Assembly (NCBI GenBank): GCA_023091735.1
Contig: JALKBU010000031.1
Location: forward strand, 61,048 to 125,047
Direction of reading: 5' to 3'
DNA: 64,000 bases
Source of the DNA: Trichomonas tenax
Lineage: Eukaryota > Parabasalia > Trichomonadida > Trichomonadidae
Program-made: the position numbers and the translations under genes
Notes under the pieces: generated by a model
What the model saw: the letters and a program-made list of their open reading frames with translations, nothing else
What the model was told of the DNA's origin: nothing
The model's database searches: none
Part shown: positions 38,612-49,841 of the stretch, one piece after another
Position numbering within the stretch: the stretch's first letter is position 1
How the letters are laid out: each line of letters opens with the position of its first letter

Positions 38612-41600
38612 TTAAAACTTTATTCTATTAGCCCTTATTGGCTCGCCTTTCATAGTTTTGAGGCTTCTAGCAGCAGCAATTGCACTATCTCTAAAATTGG
38701 AATTAAAATCTTCATCAGATGCAATATAAAGAATCGGATTCATGATAAATGCTCTTGTTAAGTAGATATTATTCCTTCCACTCAAGAATTTTGCGCTTGC
38801 ATCCATGAAATCAATGAATGCCTTTGCTGACTTCTTATTCATATATTTAAATTCTGTAAATAGCTCTACAGGCTTGTATAAAAAGAGCTTGTATCGCTTG
38901 AATAGATCATTATCATCAGATAAAATTATTACCATGGATCTGAAGGCAGTGAATATAGTTGTAAACATTCTGTTAGAAATTGTTTGAGAATCTTCATCAT
39001 CATTTAAGAACTGGAATGATGCAAGCCTTCCGAAAATGTTCATTAGAATTTCGATTGTTTCCGGAGATAGCTTAGGAACTTCATTCTCGTTTGTAAAGTT
39101 TGTTTGAGTTGCCAATTCTTTCCTATATTTCTCCATTGCAATCCTCTCTTTAACAATTAAATCACTGTAGACAGATAAAATATATGATAGTGATTCGCAG
39201 ACATTTGGAATGAATTCTTGAGTGAAATTGTTTGTATCAAGAACATTGTTAATTCTAAATAGCAACTCACGAACAGAATCGTCTTTTAGGTTTGGCATCT
39301 TATTAAAAACTACACCAAGCAACAAGCAGGCATTAGTAACAACGGCTGGTGATGCGCAATTGATCATTTCATTTAGATTTGGTATGAAAACATCAAAAAT
39401 GTATTGTGGAGGAATTTCAATGAATTTGATCAACTCAATAATAAGCTGGGTAAAGACCGAAGTTGCCATCTCACGCCATTCTACACTCTCCAAAAGTCCC
39501 ATTAAGTGTTGTGCGAGACCCGTGCATTCATCTCTCACATGCTCACGGAAGCGTTTAACAATTACAATAATGAAGTGCCCAATTTCATCTTGCATGGTGT
39601 ACCTTGTTTGATCGTCTCTTTCACTTGCATTCAACTGAGAGAGGAGTTCAATTGCAAATCTGCACAGTTCTTTTGCCATAACAAATGCATCTTGAACGAC
39701 AACATGCTCAATAATTGTAGAAAGAAGACTAAAGGATTTCTTGAAAGTCCATAGAGGAACATCAGGGTGCAATATAATAGCTCTAACTTTCTCAAAAATA
39801 GTATATGAATAATGGAAAATCGGATTACCTTCTGTGTTATATTGGAATCTGTTAAAATACATCTCAACTAAACTGATGAAGTTATCTGTAATTTGGTTAT
39901 GGAAATGGCAGAGAGCTATTTCCATAAAATTATTTATCATGAATGAGAACATCTCGGGTGTGAAAATCATAAGGTAATACTGTTTGATAAAGGCTTTAAG
40001 AACAACAAGTGCCGAATTAATTAAAATAGGAAATTCTTCCATCTTTAAGAAATTCATGATATAACCTATGTTTGACGAAGCAATAGACTTGATGTTATTC
40101 AAAACATCTCCTAAATTTGCGGTAGATTTAATGGGTCTATTTGAAACAAGTGCAAATATGCACCAGATGTAGATAAGGTGGCTTTGCCAAGATCCAATTT
40201 CAGTGTGATTTGAAATGGCTTCTGCGAGTGCTGGACCAACTTCATCAATATTAAAGTACGTGAGCCTTGCTAGCAGTTCGAGAGCACCAAATCCAACATT
40301 ACTGCCGATCTCTGAGTCAGGAATAACATCTGGTGTTTCAATTGAGGACATTAAATTTGATATAATATTTAGTAAAGCTGGAATAAGCAAACTCGCTGAG
40401 TTTTTAACAACATGCATGGATTTTTGGACTGGATATGGGTACGATAAAGTTTTAATATCTCTGAACCCGTCTTTTAGTACCATCCTAAAATTATCAAAGT
40501 GCGAAATTTCTTTTTCTACTAAATATTCGAAGTTCGTAAAAACAATCCATTTGTCCAGAATCATACTTTGGACCTCGACGATAAGACTAGGATCTAATGT
40601 TGGACAAACAAATTCGGGATTAAACGGATGGTCAAACTCATCATCATTTTTCGTTACTTGGATTTCTTCTTCCGTGAAAACAGTTCCTTCAGGATATAGT
40701 TCTGGGACGCGAGGTGTTAGTGCTGGAATACTAAAGAGAGGCATTTTCGGATCTGCACCAATGTTTAATAAAACAATGGCAAATCCAAATATATATCGAA
40801 TATAATCGCTATATTTTCCATCGTTTCCATCATCATCCAATTGTGCGAAGAAGTTTTGATCTTGACTTTTTGTATCATAAAAAGCAGAGATTCTATATAG
40901 TTCAGAACCAACTCCAAAAATTAAAGATATAATAGCACTGAATGCACCTGGAGAACATGCAACTTCTATTGATCGCTGAATAACCTTTAGTAAGATGAGG
41001 AGAGTTGGATAAGTGCGAAAATGATCACATTGGGATTTAAGAACAATTGCATTGAGACTTCTCAAGCTTAATTCTAGTAGCATTTGACATTCTTCAGTTT
41101 CAAAATTAGCATCCAAGTATGGAATTTTAATAATTTCACGATAAATTGGAATGATAAGATGTGCAAAATAACTGACACCTTCATCCATATCATTAAAAAT
41201 CTCAGTAATAGCTTTCAGTACATTCATTTTTTGATACAAATTGTAATCATCAGTAATGATCACATTATGAAGAAGTAGGTAAACTTGTTCAGCATAACCT
41301 TTGTAGTAGTAGCAAATACCTGATAAACATTTTTGTGCTATATCAGTGATAGGAGGATTCTGTAAAACACCATAATATACCATCAACATTAATTGCTCCA
41401 ATATTTTCTTGCTATCTTCATCTTCTTTTTGGCTGTGTAGATCAATGATTTGTTTAGAGATTATATTAGCATCTAAATAATGCCCAGCGAAGAAATTCTT
41501 TAAAAGAACAAATAATTCCATGATTGTTGTTACATCGAGGTTTTCGGTATCTTGCAAAAGTTCTGAGTATATTTGACTCATTGCGTAAAATCCATGAATG

Positions 41601-41719
41601 AAATTGTTCATGAAAAGCTCATGAAAATACTGCTCTGCGGATTCTCTGGATCCACTGTCCTGAGACAAAATGTTTGCAATATGAGCTTTAAAAGTTTGAA
41701 TAATTTCTTCTCCGGACAT
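38612..41719 (-). CDS. Importin-beta-like nuclear transport receptor
   Basis: 1,035 residues of HEAT-type helical repeats over the full length. The N-terminus (IIQTFKAHIANILSQDSGSRESAEQYFHEL) has the look of an importin-beta N-terminal (Ran-binding) domain, with a helix, 'D...R..AE..L'-type spacing, and the next helices. An acidic patch (LDDDGNDGKYSD, ~300) and another (FTEEEIQVTKNDDEFD, ~360) occur as in importin-7/8-type receptors. It should carry cargo through nuclear pores under Ran control; import versus export direction is not determinable. Head-to-head with the next gene. Confidence 0.75.
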   Translation of the reverse strand: MSGEEIIQTFKAHIANILSQDSGSRESAEQYFHELFMNNFIHGFYAMSQIYSELLQDTENLDVTTIMELFVLLKNFFAGHYLDANIISKQIIDLHSQKEDEDSKKILEQLMLMVYYGVLQNPPITDIAQKCLSGICYYYKGYAEQVYLLLHNVIITDDYNLYQKMNVLKAITEIFNDMDEGVSYFAHLIIPIYREIIKIPYLDANFETEECQMLLELSLRSLNAIVLKSQCDHFRTYPTLLILLKVIQRSIEVACSPGAFSAIISLIFGVGSELYRISAFYDTKSQDQNFFAQLDDDGNDGKYSDYIRYIFGFAIVLLNIGADPKMPLFSIPALTPRVPELYPEGTVFTEEEIQVTKNDDEFDHPFNPEFVCPTLDPSLIVEVQSMILDKWIVFTNFEYLVEKEISHFDNFRMVLKDGFRDIKTLSYPYPVQKSMHVVKNSASLLIPALLNIISNLMSSIETPDVIPDSEIGSNVGFGALELLARLTYFNIDEVGPALAEAISNHTEIGSWQSHLIYIWCIFALVSNRPIKSTANLGDVLNNIKSIASSNIGYIMNFLKMEEFPILINSALVVLKAFIKQYYLMIFTPEMFSFMINNFMEIALCHFHNQITDNFISLVEMYFNRFQYNTEGNPIFHYSYTIFEKVRAIILHPDVPLWTFKKSFSLLSTIIEHVVVQDAFVMAKELCRFAIELLSQLNASERDDQTRYTMQDEIGHFIIVIVKRFREHVRDECTGLAQHLMGLLESVEWREMATSVFTQLIIELIKFIEIPPQYIFDVFIPNLNEMINCASPAVVTNACLLLGVVFNKMPNLKDDSVRELLFRINNVLDTNNFTQEFIPNVCESLSYILSVYSDLIVKERIAMEKYRKELATQTNFTNENEVPKLSPETIEILMNIFGRLASFQFLNDDEDSQTISNRMFTTIFTAFRSMVIILSDDNDLFKRYKLFLYKPVELFTEFKYMNKKSAKAFIDFMDASAKFLSGRNNIYLTRAFIMNPILYIASDEDFNSNFRDSAIAAARSLKTMKGEPIRANRIKF

Positions 41720-41725
41720 TTAAAT

Positions 41726-41730
41726 TATGA
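41726..41730 (-). promoter_or_regulatory. Candidate Initiator (TCATA) for the importin gene
   Basis: TCATA on the minus strand fits TCAYW, with the start base about 9 nt before the ATG at 41719. The preceding bases form ATGTCATA, overlapping a TGACAT element. Confidence 0.4.
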
Positions 41731-41778
41731 CATGTAAGTATAAAAAATTTGACTTTTGTCAAAGATTTATATTTTTGG

Positions 41779-44700
41779 ATGAATGATGGAAACTTGTCGA
41801 AAATACAAATATCAACACTGCAAGCTCCACCTCCAACAATATCCACGTCTTCATTTGTAGCAGGAAATCTAACTATTTCGAGAGAAATTACACAACAATC
41901 AATAATGTTATCAACTAAAATGATAACACGCAAAAATGAAACTACATCTCGCAAATACGTGATGATTGAATCTGAAGAATCATTCGCAATTATATTTTAT
42001 TTCATTATTAATTTTAATTTCAATTCATTAAACTTAAATTCAATGAATTATAATGATATACAATATGTATTAAATCTTTTGCAAATGATGCAAAATGACA
42101 TTAAACAAAATAATGATCCAAATCAATTTTTCTTAAATATTGGCAAGAAATGGGGAACAAAACTTACAATACTTTTGATAAATTCATCAGATAAGTTCAA
42201 CCAAGATTCATGCGTTATTTTAAAACGAATTATCGCTAATATATTTCAAAATCTTGTCTTATCAACATTTTATTTACCGAACTTTTGTATTAATGAAAAT
42301 ACTAAGACATGCTTCGAAGATTTAAACAGTACAATAGATCATTTTATTAAATCAAATTCATCTTGTGATATTAACCAACTATTTACAGCCTTAAAAGCAA
42401 TATCATCATTATCTACACAAGAATATAGTATAGATCTTTTAGCAGCAAACATCGAAAGTTTTATATACGCAAAACGAATTTTAGAGTGTACCATACCATT
42501 AATTGCCTCACAAGATAATGAAGACTTGCCTTCAAAAATATTCTCATGTAACAGAATACTTGCTTTAGTTGACCACATTATTTCCGAAGTTTATTCATAT
42601 CCTAGAACGCCTTTTTGCAAGAATGATTTAACATACGCAATGAAGGATATATTATTCAATATTAGTAGGTATGAAGAGTCTCCGAGATTTCCCAAAGATC
42701 AAGCTTTTGATATTTCCAAAATTCAAAGTGCAATTGACAATCAGAATTATTCAGAATTAGATATAATAGCACAAGAAATATTAGAGAAAATTGATCAAAT
42801 ACATAAAAAATTTAAAACAGGACGTATTGTTCAAAACGAAATGCTACTGAGAAGGTCTATCAGTCACTCGCAATGGATCAGCAAACAAATAACAGATACA
42901 CCTGCAATTCTTGTTGATGAAAGATTCAATAACATGCCATCATTTATTGATCATGACGAATTAACACCGATTGAAATTGACATTATAGATCCAGATAGTT
43001 TGGTACCTCCCAGCTATCTGAGTATTCCTCCAAACTCAAAGCTGGGATTTCATGAATCAGTTCCGTACATGTCAAATATTCTCGCTCATTGTAGAGATTC
43101 CCTTTTATTGCTTGGTTCTAATCTTTTTGCAAATATTATTTTTGCTTATCAGTGGAGAAATCCTTTAATTGAAGCTGGCGCTATCATTAATTATTTATTC
43201 TCAGTTGGCCACGATGCAAATGAGTATAAAAATCTATATGAATGGATTGCTTCGTCTATACAAATTAAAATTGATGGAACGAAAGAAGAAAAAATTATTC
43301 GAAATCGCTTCAAGTCACCAACTCTTTTAATCAAAAGAATTATGAATTATTCATCTATTATATCTTCCTCACTGTCGCAAGTAATTGCATCAAATCCAAA
43401 CAACGTGCAGTTCTATGCCGGCTGGAAGCCATTTTTTGATGAGATATACTTATCTCACTCAAAGATTGATGTGTTCAAATTGATACCTCATTTGCAAGGA
43501 ATAATACAAAATCTGATGATGTTCACAGCTGCTGCACCGAACATTGATGCTGAGCTCCCAGGATTTAATTTCTACTTGTTATCATCTTCTCTCCATTATG
43601 ATTTAACACAACTGAATCAATTTGTATTACAGTTCAAGACTGAATCATACAATGTCTCAGACATCATTGAAGAGCTTAAGCAGCTCAGGCACTTTATAAA
43701 ACAAACTCAAACACAATTCTTACTCCATTCGAATAACTTCTCATGTCTTTATTCACTCTCAGAATATGTTGTATTTTTTTCAAGGCTCATTCTTACAATT
43801 CAAGGAATGTCAGAGCTTTCACCAACAACTATCAATCTCATCATAGAAAAGATCCAAAAGATGGTACCAGAAATATCAAAGCTTCCTTCTATTATGTTAT
43901 CATATTTCAATAAGTATGATTGTCATCAACTGATTACTTCCATGTATCAAGTTTTATGGAAACTTAAACAGATGATTCCACCAAAAACAATGACACCTGC
44001 AGCCAATTTGTTCTCTAATATAAGCTACAGCATCTCTGCTCTACAAATATCATGTAGATCACCAGAAGATCATCAATTTCTTGGCGATATGAAAGTTAAA
44101 ATTGATGACATGATCGAACGTTATAACAGCATTGTAGATGAATCAGAAAGTGATGCTGCTTTCATTAGAAGTTTGTTGACAAGTGCAAACAAGTTTGAGA
44201 TGGATCCAAACATGACAATTCATGCCAAAAAGCTCATACAACTATGTCGTGATGTTTTGAAGATTATCTCACCTCTGGATGGTTTACCAGTTTCTCCTTT
44301 AATTGCTGCTGTCAACAGTGATGATAGGCCATTATCATATTCCAGACGCAAAGCTTACAAATTCAACAAATCACCACTCAGAAAGAAAATGCCAATGTCA
44401 ATGGGATCTGTCCACTCTATTGATATCGATTCTAATTTCAGAAAACCAATCCTTGTTGATCCAAACTCTCCAATCAAATATAAACCCAGTGGTAAACATG
44501 TTAATTGGACATTTAAAGAACCACCTCGCCGCCCAACAACACCTATTCATTCTCCATCTGTTGGAGCTGTTGATTCTGATTTAGTCCCTCCTCCACCTCC
44601 ACTAGCACCTTTCTATGGCTGGTCACTCAAATATCTTAGATCGGTTGTTGAAGTTATATCTGCGCCTATAGTTAAATTCCACAAGCTGCATAATTCAAAG

Positions 44701-47487
44701 GCAATAAAACTTGCATCAATAGAGGATTTTGTTCTACCCGCTCCAGGAACTAGTGAAATATCAACTGATGATGAACACTCAATTGATGCATGCAGCAAGC
44801 AACTCAGTGAGGTTGAGTCTGGCACTGTTTTCGATAAACTGATGTTTGCTGAGAGGACGTTTTCTCGTGTTGCAGATGAAGTTCCTCATTGCCAAGAAGA
44901 TTGTCCAGGAATGCAAAGAATTATTCAGTTTTTTGCTTCTCTAAGAGCAGAACTTTGTCAGTATAACGAATTCCTGACATATAGTGAACTTGCTGTTATC
45001 ATTGATGATAGAGTTAGGTTGGTTACAGGAGTTTTGAGCGAGTACAAACTCAGGATAAAGAAAGGTAATATATCTGATATGATTGAACGATGGCATACGT
45101 TTTTCATGAAAAACACAGCGATTCTTCACAATATTGCTTCTTGCACCGATGATACTGCTGTTATATGCGCATCAGATTTTTTCACAAATCTGTTCAGAGC
45201 TGTTTTAGCAATGACCAAGGTAGTTGATCAAATTGATAATGAGCTCAGTAGAACAGCGCTCTCTATCGCTCATAGTGCACTCTTACCAGTTATGCAAAAA
45301 CTCAACTCCATAATTTCAGTTTATGATGTTCCTTCTGATGTCAGACCGTACGATCTCCCCATTTTCCTTGAGAGAGTGAATGAAGCAACGCAAAGATTGG
45401 AAATGCATGATATTAAACAGTATTGTGAATCAATTGCTTCATCTATTTCGAATTTAAAGAATAGTGGGGAATCAGATAAACTCAGCAATGAAATCCATGT
45501 AAAGGTTATTCAATCACTTGTTACATCTTTGAAATTAGAGACGAGCCCACCAAAAGAAAACTTATACAAAGCTCTTGTTCTATTTAGATATGCAATTAGA
45601 GTTATAGTAATCCAAAACGAAACCGAAAACGCTGATTCTTTCTTATCTTCTCTTCTTGTACGCAACAAAGATAATCTGAATGATTTTTCATTGTATTTGA
45701 ATGACCGTGCTGCCACAGAAAACCTTTTGCCACTCACAAGAATTATCGAGCGTTGGGTGGCTCATCATCATGCTCTCATCATTCATATTGATGTTGTACT
45801 AAAAAACATCTCCAACATTAAATCAATACCTGAGAGATATCACATATTAAGCGAATACTGTGTTGGAGCAATAAATTCTCTTGTTTTCTTAGAGACGGAT
45901 GCTGTTGTTGGAATAATTGACACTAAGAAATATTACACAACATTAGTTATTGGTCTTCAAGCAACCTCTGATTACTGTGATACGGCTGGAACTGATTCTG
46001 GCGACAAAACAGAAAGCGATAGTGACTCTGATAGCGATAGTGAAATTTCATTTACTCGTGACCATGCCATGAACAAGAAAACATACGAAAGCCTGAAAAA
46101 GATTTCTAGATTTGATTTCGGCTTTTGCCCTTCAGGTCTTGATCATGCTTTTTCAGATCCATGGCTTTCAGAATTGGTTAAGGTCCTATCTGAACAAAAG
46201 AGACCAAATTCTGCTCGTTGCTTTTCTATTATCAAAGCTGTTGTTGAAAGTCTTAAGGGTTCGCCATTCCGACTTCATACACTTGCAAACGGACCAAGCT
46301 CAACTGAGTTCTCTCGCAAAAGATTGAATTATCTTTGTCTTGTATGTGCTTGTCTCGGCTGCTTTGTTGTATTCGATGCTAATTATGTGAATGGGAAAAA
46401 ATCATCATTACGTCCTATGAAAGGTTATTTCCAAGAAATGAAGCAGCTTGATTTTTCACCAAAGGTTGAATTAGAGGAATTCGATTATCGAACCTTTTTC
46501 AGATCAATACGATCTGCCAGAAAACACGAAAAATCACTTGAATTTATCATCAAAATCCAGGCGGATTTCATTAACTATGCTTACTCCATGGCTCAAAAGT
46601 TGATGAATATCAATGAAATTCGTATCATTAAAGCCAATGATACTGAACTTCAAAATCTTCGTGAAGTCGTCGAAAATCTCAAAAATCCTCTATTTTCACG
46701 TAGAAAGAATAATGCATCTGAAGTTCATCGAATTTGTGCATTATTAATTGAATACTTTAGATCAAATATCTCAGAGTATAGTTTCTCTATGCACGAAGAT
46801 ATAGATTGCATCAACTTCATAATTGAGTTCGGAAACCTTTGTACTGATTTCAAGCTGATTGCATCTAATGTCACTGACAATATACAGTATCAGTCATGCA
46901 TGTCTGATTTTCTCAATAATGTTTATGATTTCTTTGATGCATCATTGAAGGTCTTGGCCACAGGAGCAAGTTCATTCTTTTCTTTTCCAATCCGAGCTTC
47001 GTTGATTGATAGATCGCTAAGATCCTTGTGTACAAAACTTTCGATTCTTGCTCAGTTCGATATTCCAGAGTCGCTTAAATTCGAAGAATCTATGAATCTG
47101 TTCCTGAGATATTCTAAGCTTATTCTGAATATTGCAAATTCGATTGAGACCAAGATTCCAGTTTTTTATTCCTTGCTTAACTCTGTTGCAAATGCATTAC
47201 TTGTTATCAAGAATACATCTGTCGTAACTCTTTCAAGATCAATAGAATTTGATCTCTTAGTCACCATATTGTTTATTATCGATGAAATATACAATCTTGC
47301 ATTGCCGAAATGGGATGTTATGATTGAGGAAAATCTATTTTCTCTTTCATCATCTATGGAAGAAATAATCCATCACGCTAAAGTTTTTGTCGAAAAGTAT
47401 CCATCCTGCGTTCCAAAATCCGGAGTTATCAAGATTTCAATCAAGAAAGCAATTCAATTTATTTGTATTAACACCACACCCTTATAG
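41779..47487 (+). CDS. Giant helical protein of unknown function
   Basis: 1,902 residues from the first in-frame ATG at 41779. The first ~88 residues are low-complexity and AT-driven, and an ATG at 42043 (MNYNDIQYVLNLLQ...) is the more plausible start; it is preceded by TCATT Initiator-like sequence. The body is long amphipathic helices, with a proline-rich linker (RRPTTPIHSPSVGAVDSDL then VPPPPPLAPFYG) near residues 930-960 and an acidic Ser-rich linker (GDKTESDSDSDSDSE) near 1420. Proline-rich and helical-bundle layout is reminiscent of cytoskeletal adaptors, but I see no specific family signature, TM segment or enzyme motif. Divergent from the importin gene. Confidence 0.7.
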   Translation: MNDGNLSKIQISTLQAPPPTISTSSFVAGNLTISREITQQSIMLSTKMITRKNETTSRKYVMIESEESFAIIFYFIINFNFNSLNLNSMNYNDIQYVLNLLQMMQNDIKQNNDPNQFFLNIGKKWGTKLTILLINSSDKFNQDSCVILKRIIANIFQNLVLSTFYLPNFCINENTKTCFEDLNSTIDHFIKSNSSCDINQLFTALKAISSLSTQEYSIDLLAANIESFIYAKRILECTIPLIASQDNEDLPSKIFSCNRILALVDHIISEVYSYPRTPFCKNDLTYAMKDILFNISRYEESPRFPKDQAFDISKIQSAIDNQNYSELDIIAQEILEKIDQIHKKFKTGRIVQNEMLLRRSISHSQWISKQITDTPAILVDERFNNMPSFIDHDELTPIEIDIIDPDSLVPPSYLSIPPNSKLGFHESVPYMSNILAHCRDSLLLLGSNLFANIIFAYQWRNPLIEAGAIINYLFSVGHDANEYKNLYEWIASSIQIKIDGTKEEKIIRNRFKSPTLLIKRIMNYSSIISSSLSQVIASNPNNVQFYAGWKPFFDEIYLSHSKIDVFKLIPHLQGIIQNLMMFTAAAPNIDAELPGFNFYLLSSSLHYDLTQLNQFVLQFKTESYNVSDIIEELKQLRHFIKQTQTQFLLHSNNFSCLYSLSEYVVFFSRLILTIQGMSELSPTTINLIIEKIQKMVPEISKLPSIMLSYFNKYDCHQLITSMYQVLWKLKQMIPPKTMTPAANLFSNISYSISALQISCRSPEDHQFLGDMKVKIDDMIERYNSIVDESESDAAFIRSLLTSANKFEMDPNMTIHAKKLIQLCRDVLKIISPLDGLPVSPLIAAVNSDDRPLSYSRRKAYKFNKSPLRKKMPMSMGSVHSIDIDSNFRKPILVDPNSPIKYKPSGKHVNWTFKEPPRRPTTPIHSPSVGAVDSDLVPPPPPLAPFYGWSLKYLRSVVEVISAPIVKFHKLHNSKAIKLASIEDFVLPAPGTSEISTDDEHSIDACSKQLSEVESGTVFDKLMFAERTFSRVADEVPHCQEDCPGMQRIIQFFASLRAELCQYNEFLTYSELAVIIDDRVRLVTGVLSEYKLRIKKGNISDMIERWHTFFMKNTAILHNIASCTDDTAVICASDFFTNLFRAVLAMTKVVDQIDNELSRTALSIAHSALLPVMQKLNSIISVYDVPSDVRPYDLPIFLERVNEATQRLEMHDIKQYCESIASSISNLKNSGESDKLSNEIHVKVIQSLVTSLKLETSPPKENLYKALVLFRYAIRVIVIQNETENADSFLSSLLVRNKDNLNDFSLYLNDRAATENLLPLTRIIERWVAHHHALIIHIDVVLKNISNIKSIPERYHILSEYCVGAINSLVFLETDAVVGIIDTKKYYTTLVIGLQATSDYCDTAGTDSGDKTESDSDSDSDSEISFTRDHAMNKKTYESLKKISRFDFGFCPSGLDHAFSDPWLSELVKVLSEQKRPNSARCFSIIKAVVESLKGSPFRLHTLANGPSSTEFSRKRLNYLCLVCACLGCFVVFDANYVNGKKSSLRPMKGYFQEMKQLDFSPKVELEEFDYRTFFRSIRSARKHEKSLEFIIKIQADFINYAYSMAQKLMNINEIRIIKANDTELQNLREVVENLKNPLFSRRKNNASEVHRICALLIEYFRSNISEYSFSMHEDIDCINFIIEFGNLCTDFKLIASNVTDNIQYQSCMSDFLNNVYDFFDASLKVLATGASSFFSFPIRASLIDRSLRSLCTKLSILAQFDIPESLKFEESMNLFLRYSKLILNIANSIETKIPVFYSLLNSVANALLVIKNTSVVTLSRSIEFDLLVTILFIIDEIYNLALPKWDVMIEENLFSLSSSMEEIIHHAKVFVEKYPSCVPKSGVIKISIKKAIQFICINTTPL

Positions 47488-47795
47488 ATAAATATTTGTT
47501 TGTATTTTTTTTAACTTCAAGTTCTTTGTATCAACTGATTCCTAAAAGATAAAATGCCAAATTCGATTGAGATTCAGCACCCCCGAAAAGCACGTAAATA
47601 TTTTCTCAGTTTGGCTCGATAGGGGGGTTTACTCGTTGAAAATCACAAAACTCAAAAAAGTCAACGGAAAAAATTCAACCATTTTCGTTACATGACAACA
47701 TAATAATAAACTGGATTTCAAAAGTCGGGAGTGTCTCAATTTTCTTTTTGTAATGAGCTCCAAAAAAGAAGCTCTCAAAATACATAAGATACAAC

Positions 47796-48334
47796 GCTCC
47801 CACACTATGCATTACACAATACATCGATCGAATATCTAAAGTGCGACTTTCAACTGGGAGAAACTTGTTAATCGAATCATCAAAAGGGCAATTCTCGCCA
47901 ATGAGGCGAAGACTTGCTACTGTAGATGTACCCTAAGACTGCATAGCCCAAATGGTAGTTATTGCCGAGAATTCTACATCAAAATCTCAAAAGATCAACA
48001 TTATTTATAAATTTATCAACATTTTTCTTCCGCAACGCTCTGTGGAACACTGAAAAAGAACATACTATCATCCCGTCACATCTTCATTGGCAATAAAGAC
48101 CTTGAAGACCAAGGCAGCATTCATCCTATCTGATGTCAACAGAACACATCAGGCATGATTACACCATCGCTGCTCGACTTGCTCCGCCAACACCAACACC
48201 GGTACAGTCTGATAATGAGCTACATCATGATAAATCAGTACTATAGAGACGGTAGTTCGAGTTTAGAAACGCTCCATGAAGCTAAACTCGCTTTGGACTT
48301 TGTTAAGGAATACGAAGTTTCAATAGAAAGCTAA
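47796..48334 (+). pseudogene. Decayed protein gene relic with stops and a frameshift
   Basis: One frame starting near 47796 reads protein-like for about 120 codons (for example LSTGRNLLIESSKGQFSP; INIIYKFINIFLPQRSVEH; TLKTKAAFILSDVNRTHQA), broken only by TAA at 47934 and TGA at 48051, and ended by TGA at 48156. The message then seems to continue in another frame that opens with ATG at 48155 and runs 59 codons to TAA at 48332-48334 (ending ...EYEVSIES). Two stops in 120 codons is far fewer than expected by chance here. I do not recognise the family. Confidence 0.35.
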
Positions 48335-49045
48335 AGTGATTAATATGAAAAGATTTAATCACGGAAATTTTGTTTGCTTGGCAATGTATTTATCACCTAT
48401 TCTATCATTTGTTTTTATTCAAATTGTTTATTTACTGCTTTGTTGAGTTTTGAGAGACAATCTCTTTGATATCTCTCAATTCGCAACATTTTTTTATTAT
48501 TTTTGCACGAAACGATCATACATGACCAGGTCGGCTGTAAAGATCGTAGCTATTTTTTTATCAACTCTAAGTTAGTAAAAAATTAAAAATTGCAAAAGTC
48601 GGGAGTAAGGTTCTGTTAAAATTTGAGAGAAACTCATATAATTTTTCTATGAGGTCTCTCAAAAAGGGCTTGCTACCAAGTTCTGCAATGCAGTTTAATA
48701 ACTTTCAATTTAATGAATACACATTGATATATAACTAAATAATGAGCATGTTTATACTGCATATGAAAGTATATATGAAGAATACATTAAACAGTCATGA
48801 ATCAATTTTCTATACCTGTTTAATATTGAATATGCTAAACGTCAATTCAAAAGCAATTACATCATAGCAGTAACATAATGCTTTGATTTGATTAAATATT
48901 ATTTAATTATTTAACTTCAAATGTTATTTTTCTACGGATTGGAAAAGTGACATTTTGCTTTGTCTTCGGGCAATACAAATATGCAAAAAATCGGGGCCTC
49001 CGGCCAACGAAATCACCAAACTAATTTCAAAGAATAACTTATATA

Positions 49046-49091
49046 TCCTCTCCTTTTCTTTTTTCCTTTTTCTCTTCTCCTTTTTCTCTTT
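49046..49091 (+). repeat. 46-base pyrimidine-only tract
   Basis: Uninterrupted C/T run (TCCTCTCCTTTTCTTTTTTC...). Low-complexity, purpose unknown; not followed by an AG typical of an intron end within a gene. Confidence 0.8.
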
Positions 49092-49841
49092 ATTTCAAAT
49101 TTCGTATTGTTGTTCTTTTTAAATTTTTTCGAATAAATTGCATTGAAATGCAGTTCTCTCTAGTCATTATTTTTGAAATTTTCTAATATGTTAAGAACAA
49201 TTATAGTGTTCTGCACAAGCATATATCATGTATGATACTTTTAAACTGAAAATAATATCATTCTATTTTAGGCATGAAACTAGTGTTGCTTGGAATGTCA
49301 CTTTTGTTGCTCAAGTTGTCACTTTCCGATATGGAATTGAGAGGAAAATAACGATTATTTACGATTATTGTTCAAAAACGAATATTGTCCATTAAAAGTG
49401 ACATACTTTAGGCAGCTCCTTTAATACTTTGGGTGAATAACCTAACAATGTATTGAAAAATTTGAGATTTTGAAATTTTTGGAGAATCACATTGTAAACC
49501 GAAAATAAATCAATTTGCATTATTTATTTTTCAAAAATTTCAAGATTTTTCTATTAAAAAATCAAAAAACACATAAAAATGATATAAATAATGTGCAAAT
49601 CATAATGGTCGGGCACTCAATGGATAGAAAATAAAATGGCCGATCAATCTGGTCGGACAATTTCCGATCCGTATATTTTTCGAATGAAAAGATCAATCTT
49701 TTCGAAATTTTACGTGGCAAAAAATAAATATTTTTGACGTGTAAATGCAGCTAAGTAATGTTGACTATCGTCTTCTGTCAATTTAACATTTACAATAAAC
49801 GTCACTTTTTATCAATTTTGTTTTTGTCGATTTTTTAATTT

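Larger units (their letters stand above)
47488..49841. other. 2.35-kb gene-poor region
   Basis: No intact gene. It holds a decayed coding relic (47796-48334), a 46-base pure pyrimidine tract (49046-49091) and four GTGACA/TGTCAC motifs (48947-48952, 49296-49301, 49317-49322, 49398-49403) of the kind found next to start codons elsewhere, plus one just before the gene at 49842. A GC-rich hairpin (GGGGCCTCCGGCC, ~48995) lies 45 bases after one motif. These could mark unrecognised small RNA genes. Confidence 0.45.

Noticed and set aside
48955..49010. U6-like 5' stem-loop sequence (TCTTCGGGCAATACAAATATG)
   Set aside because: Slight resemblance to the U6 5' region, but no ACAGAGA box or downstream U6 sequence follows.
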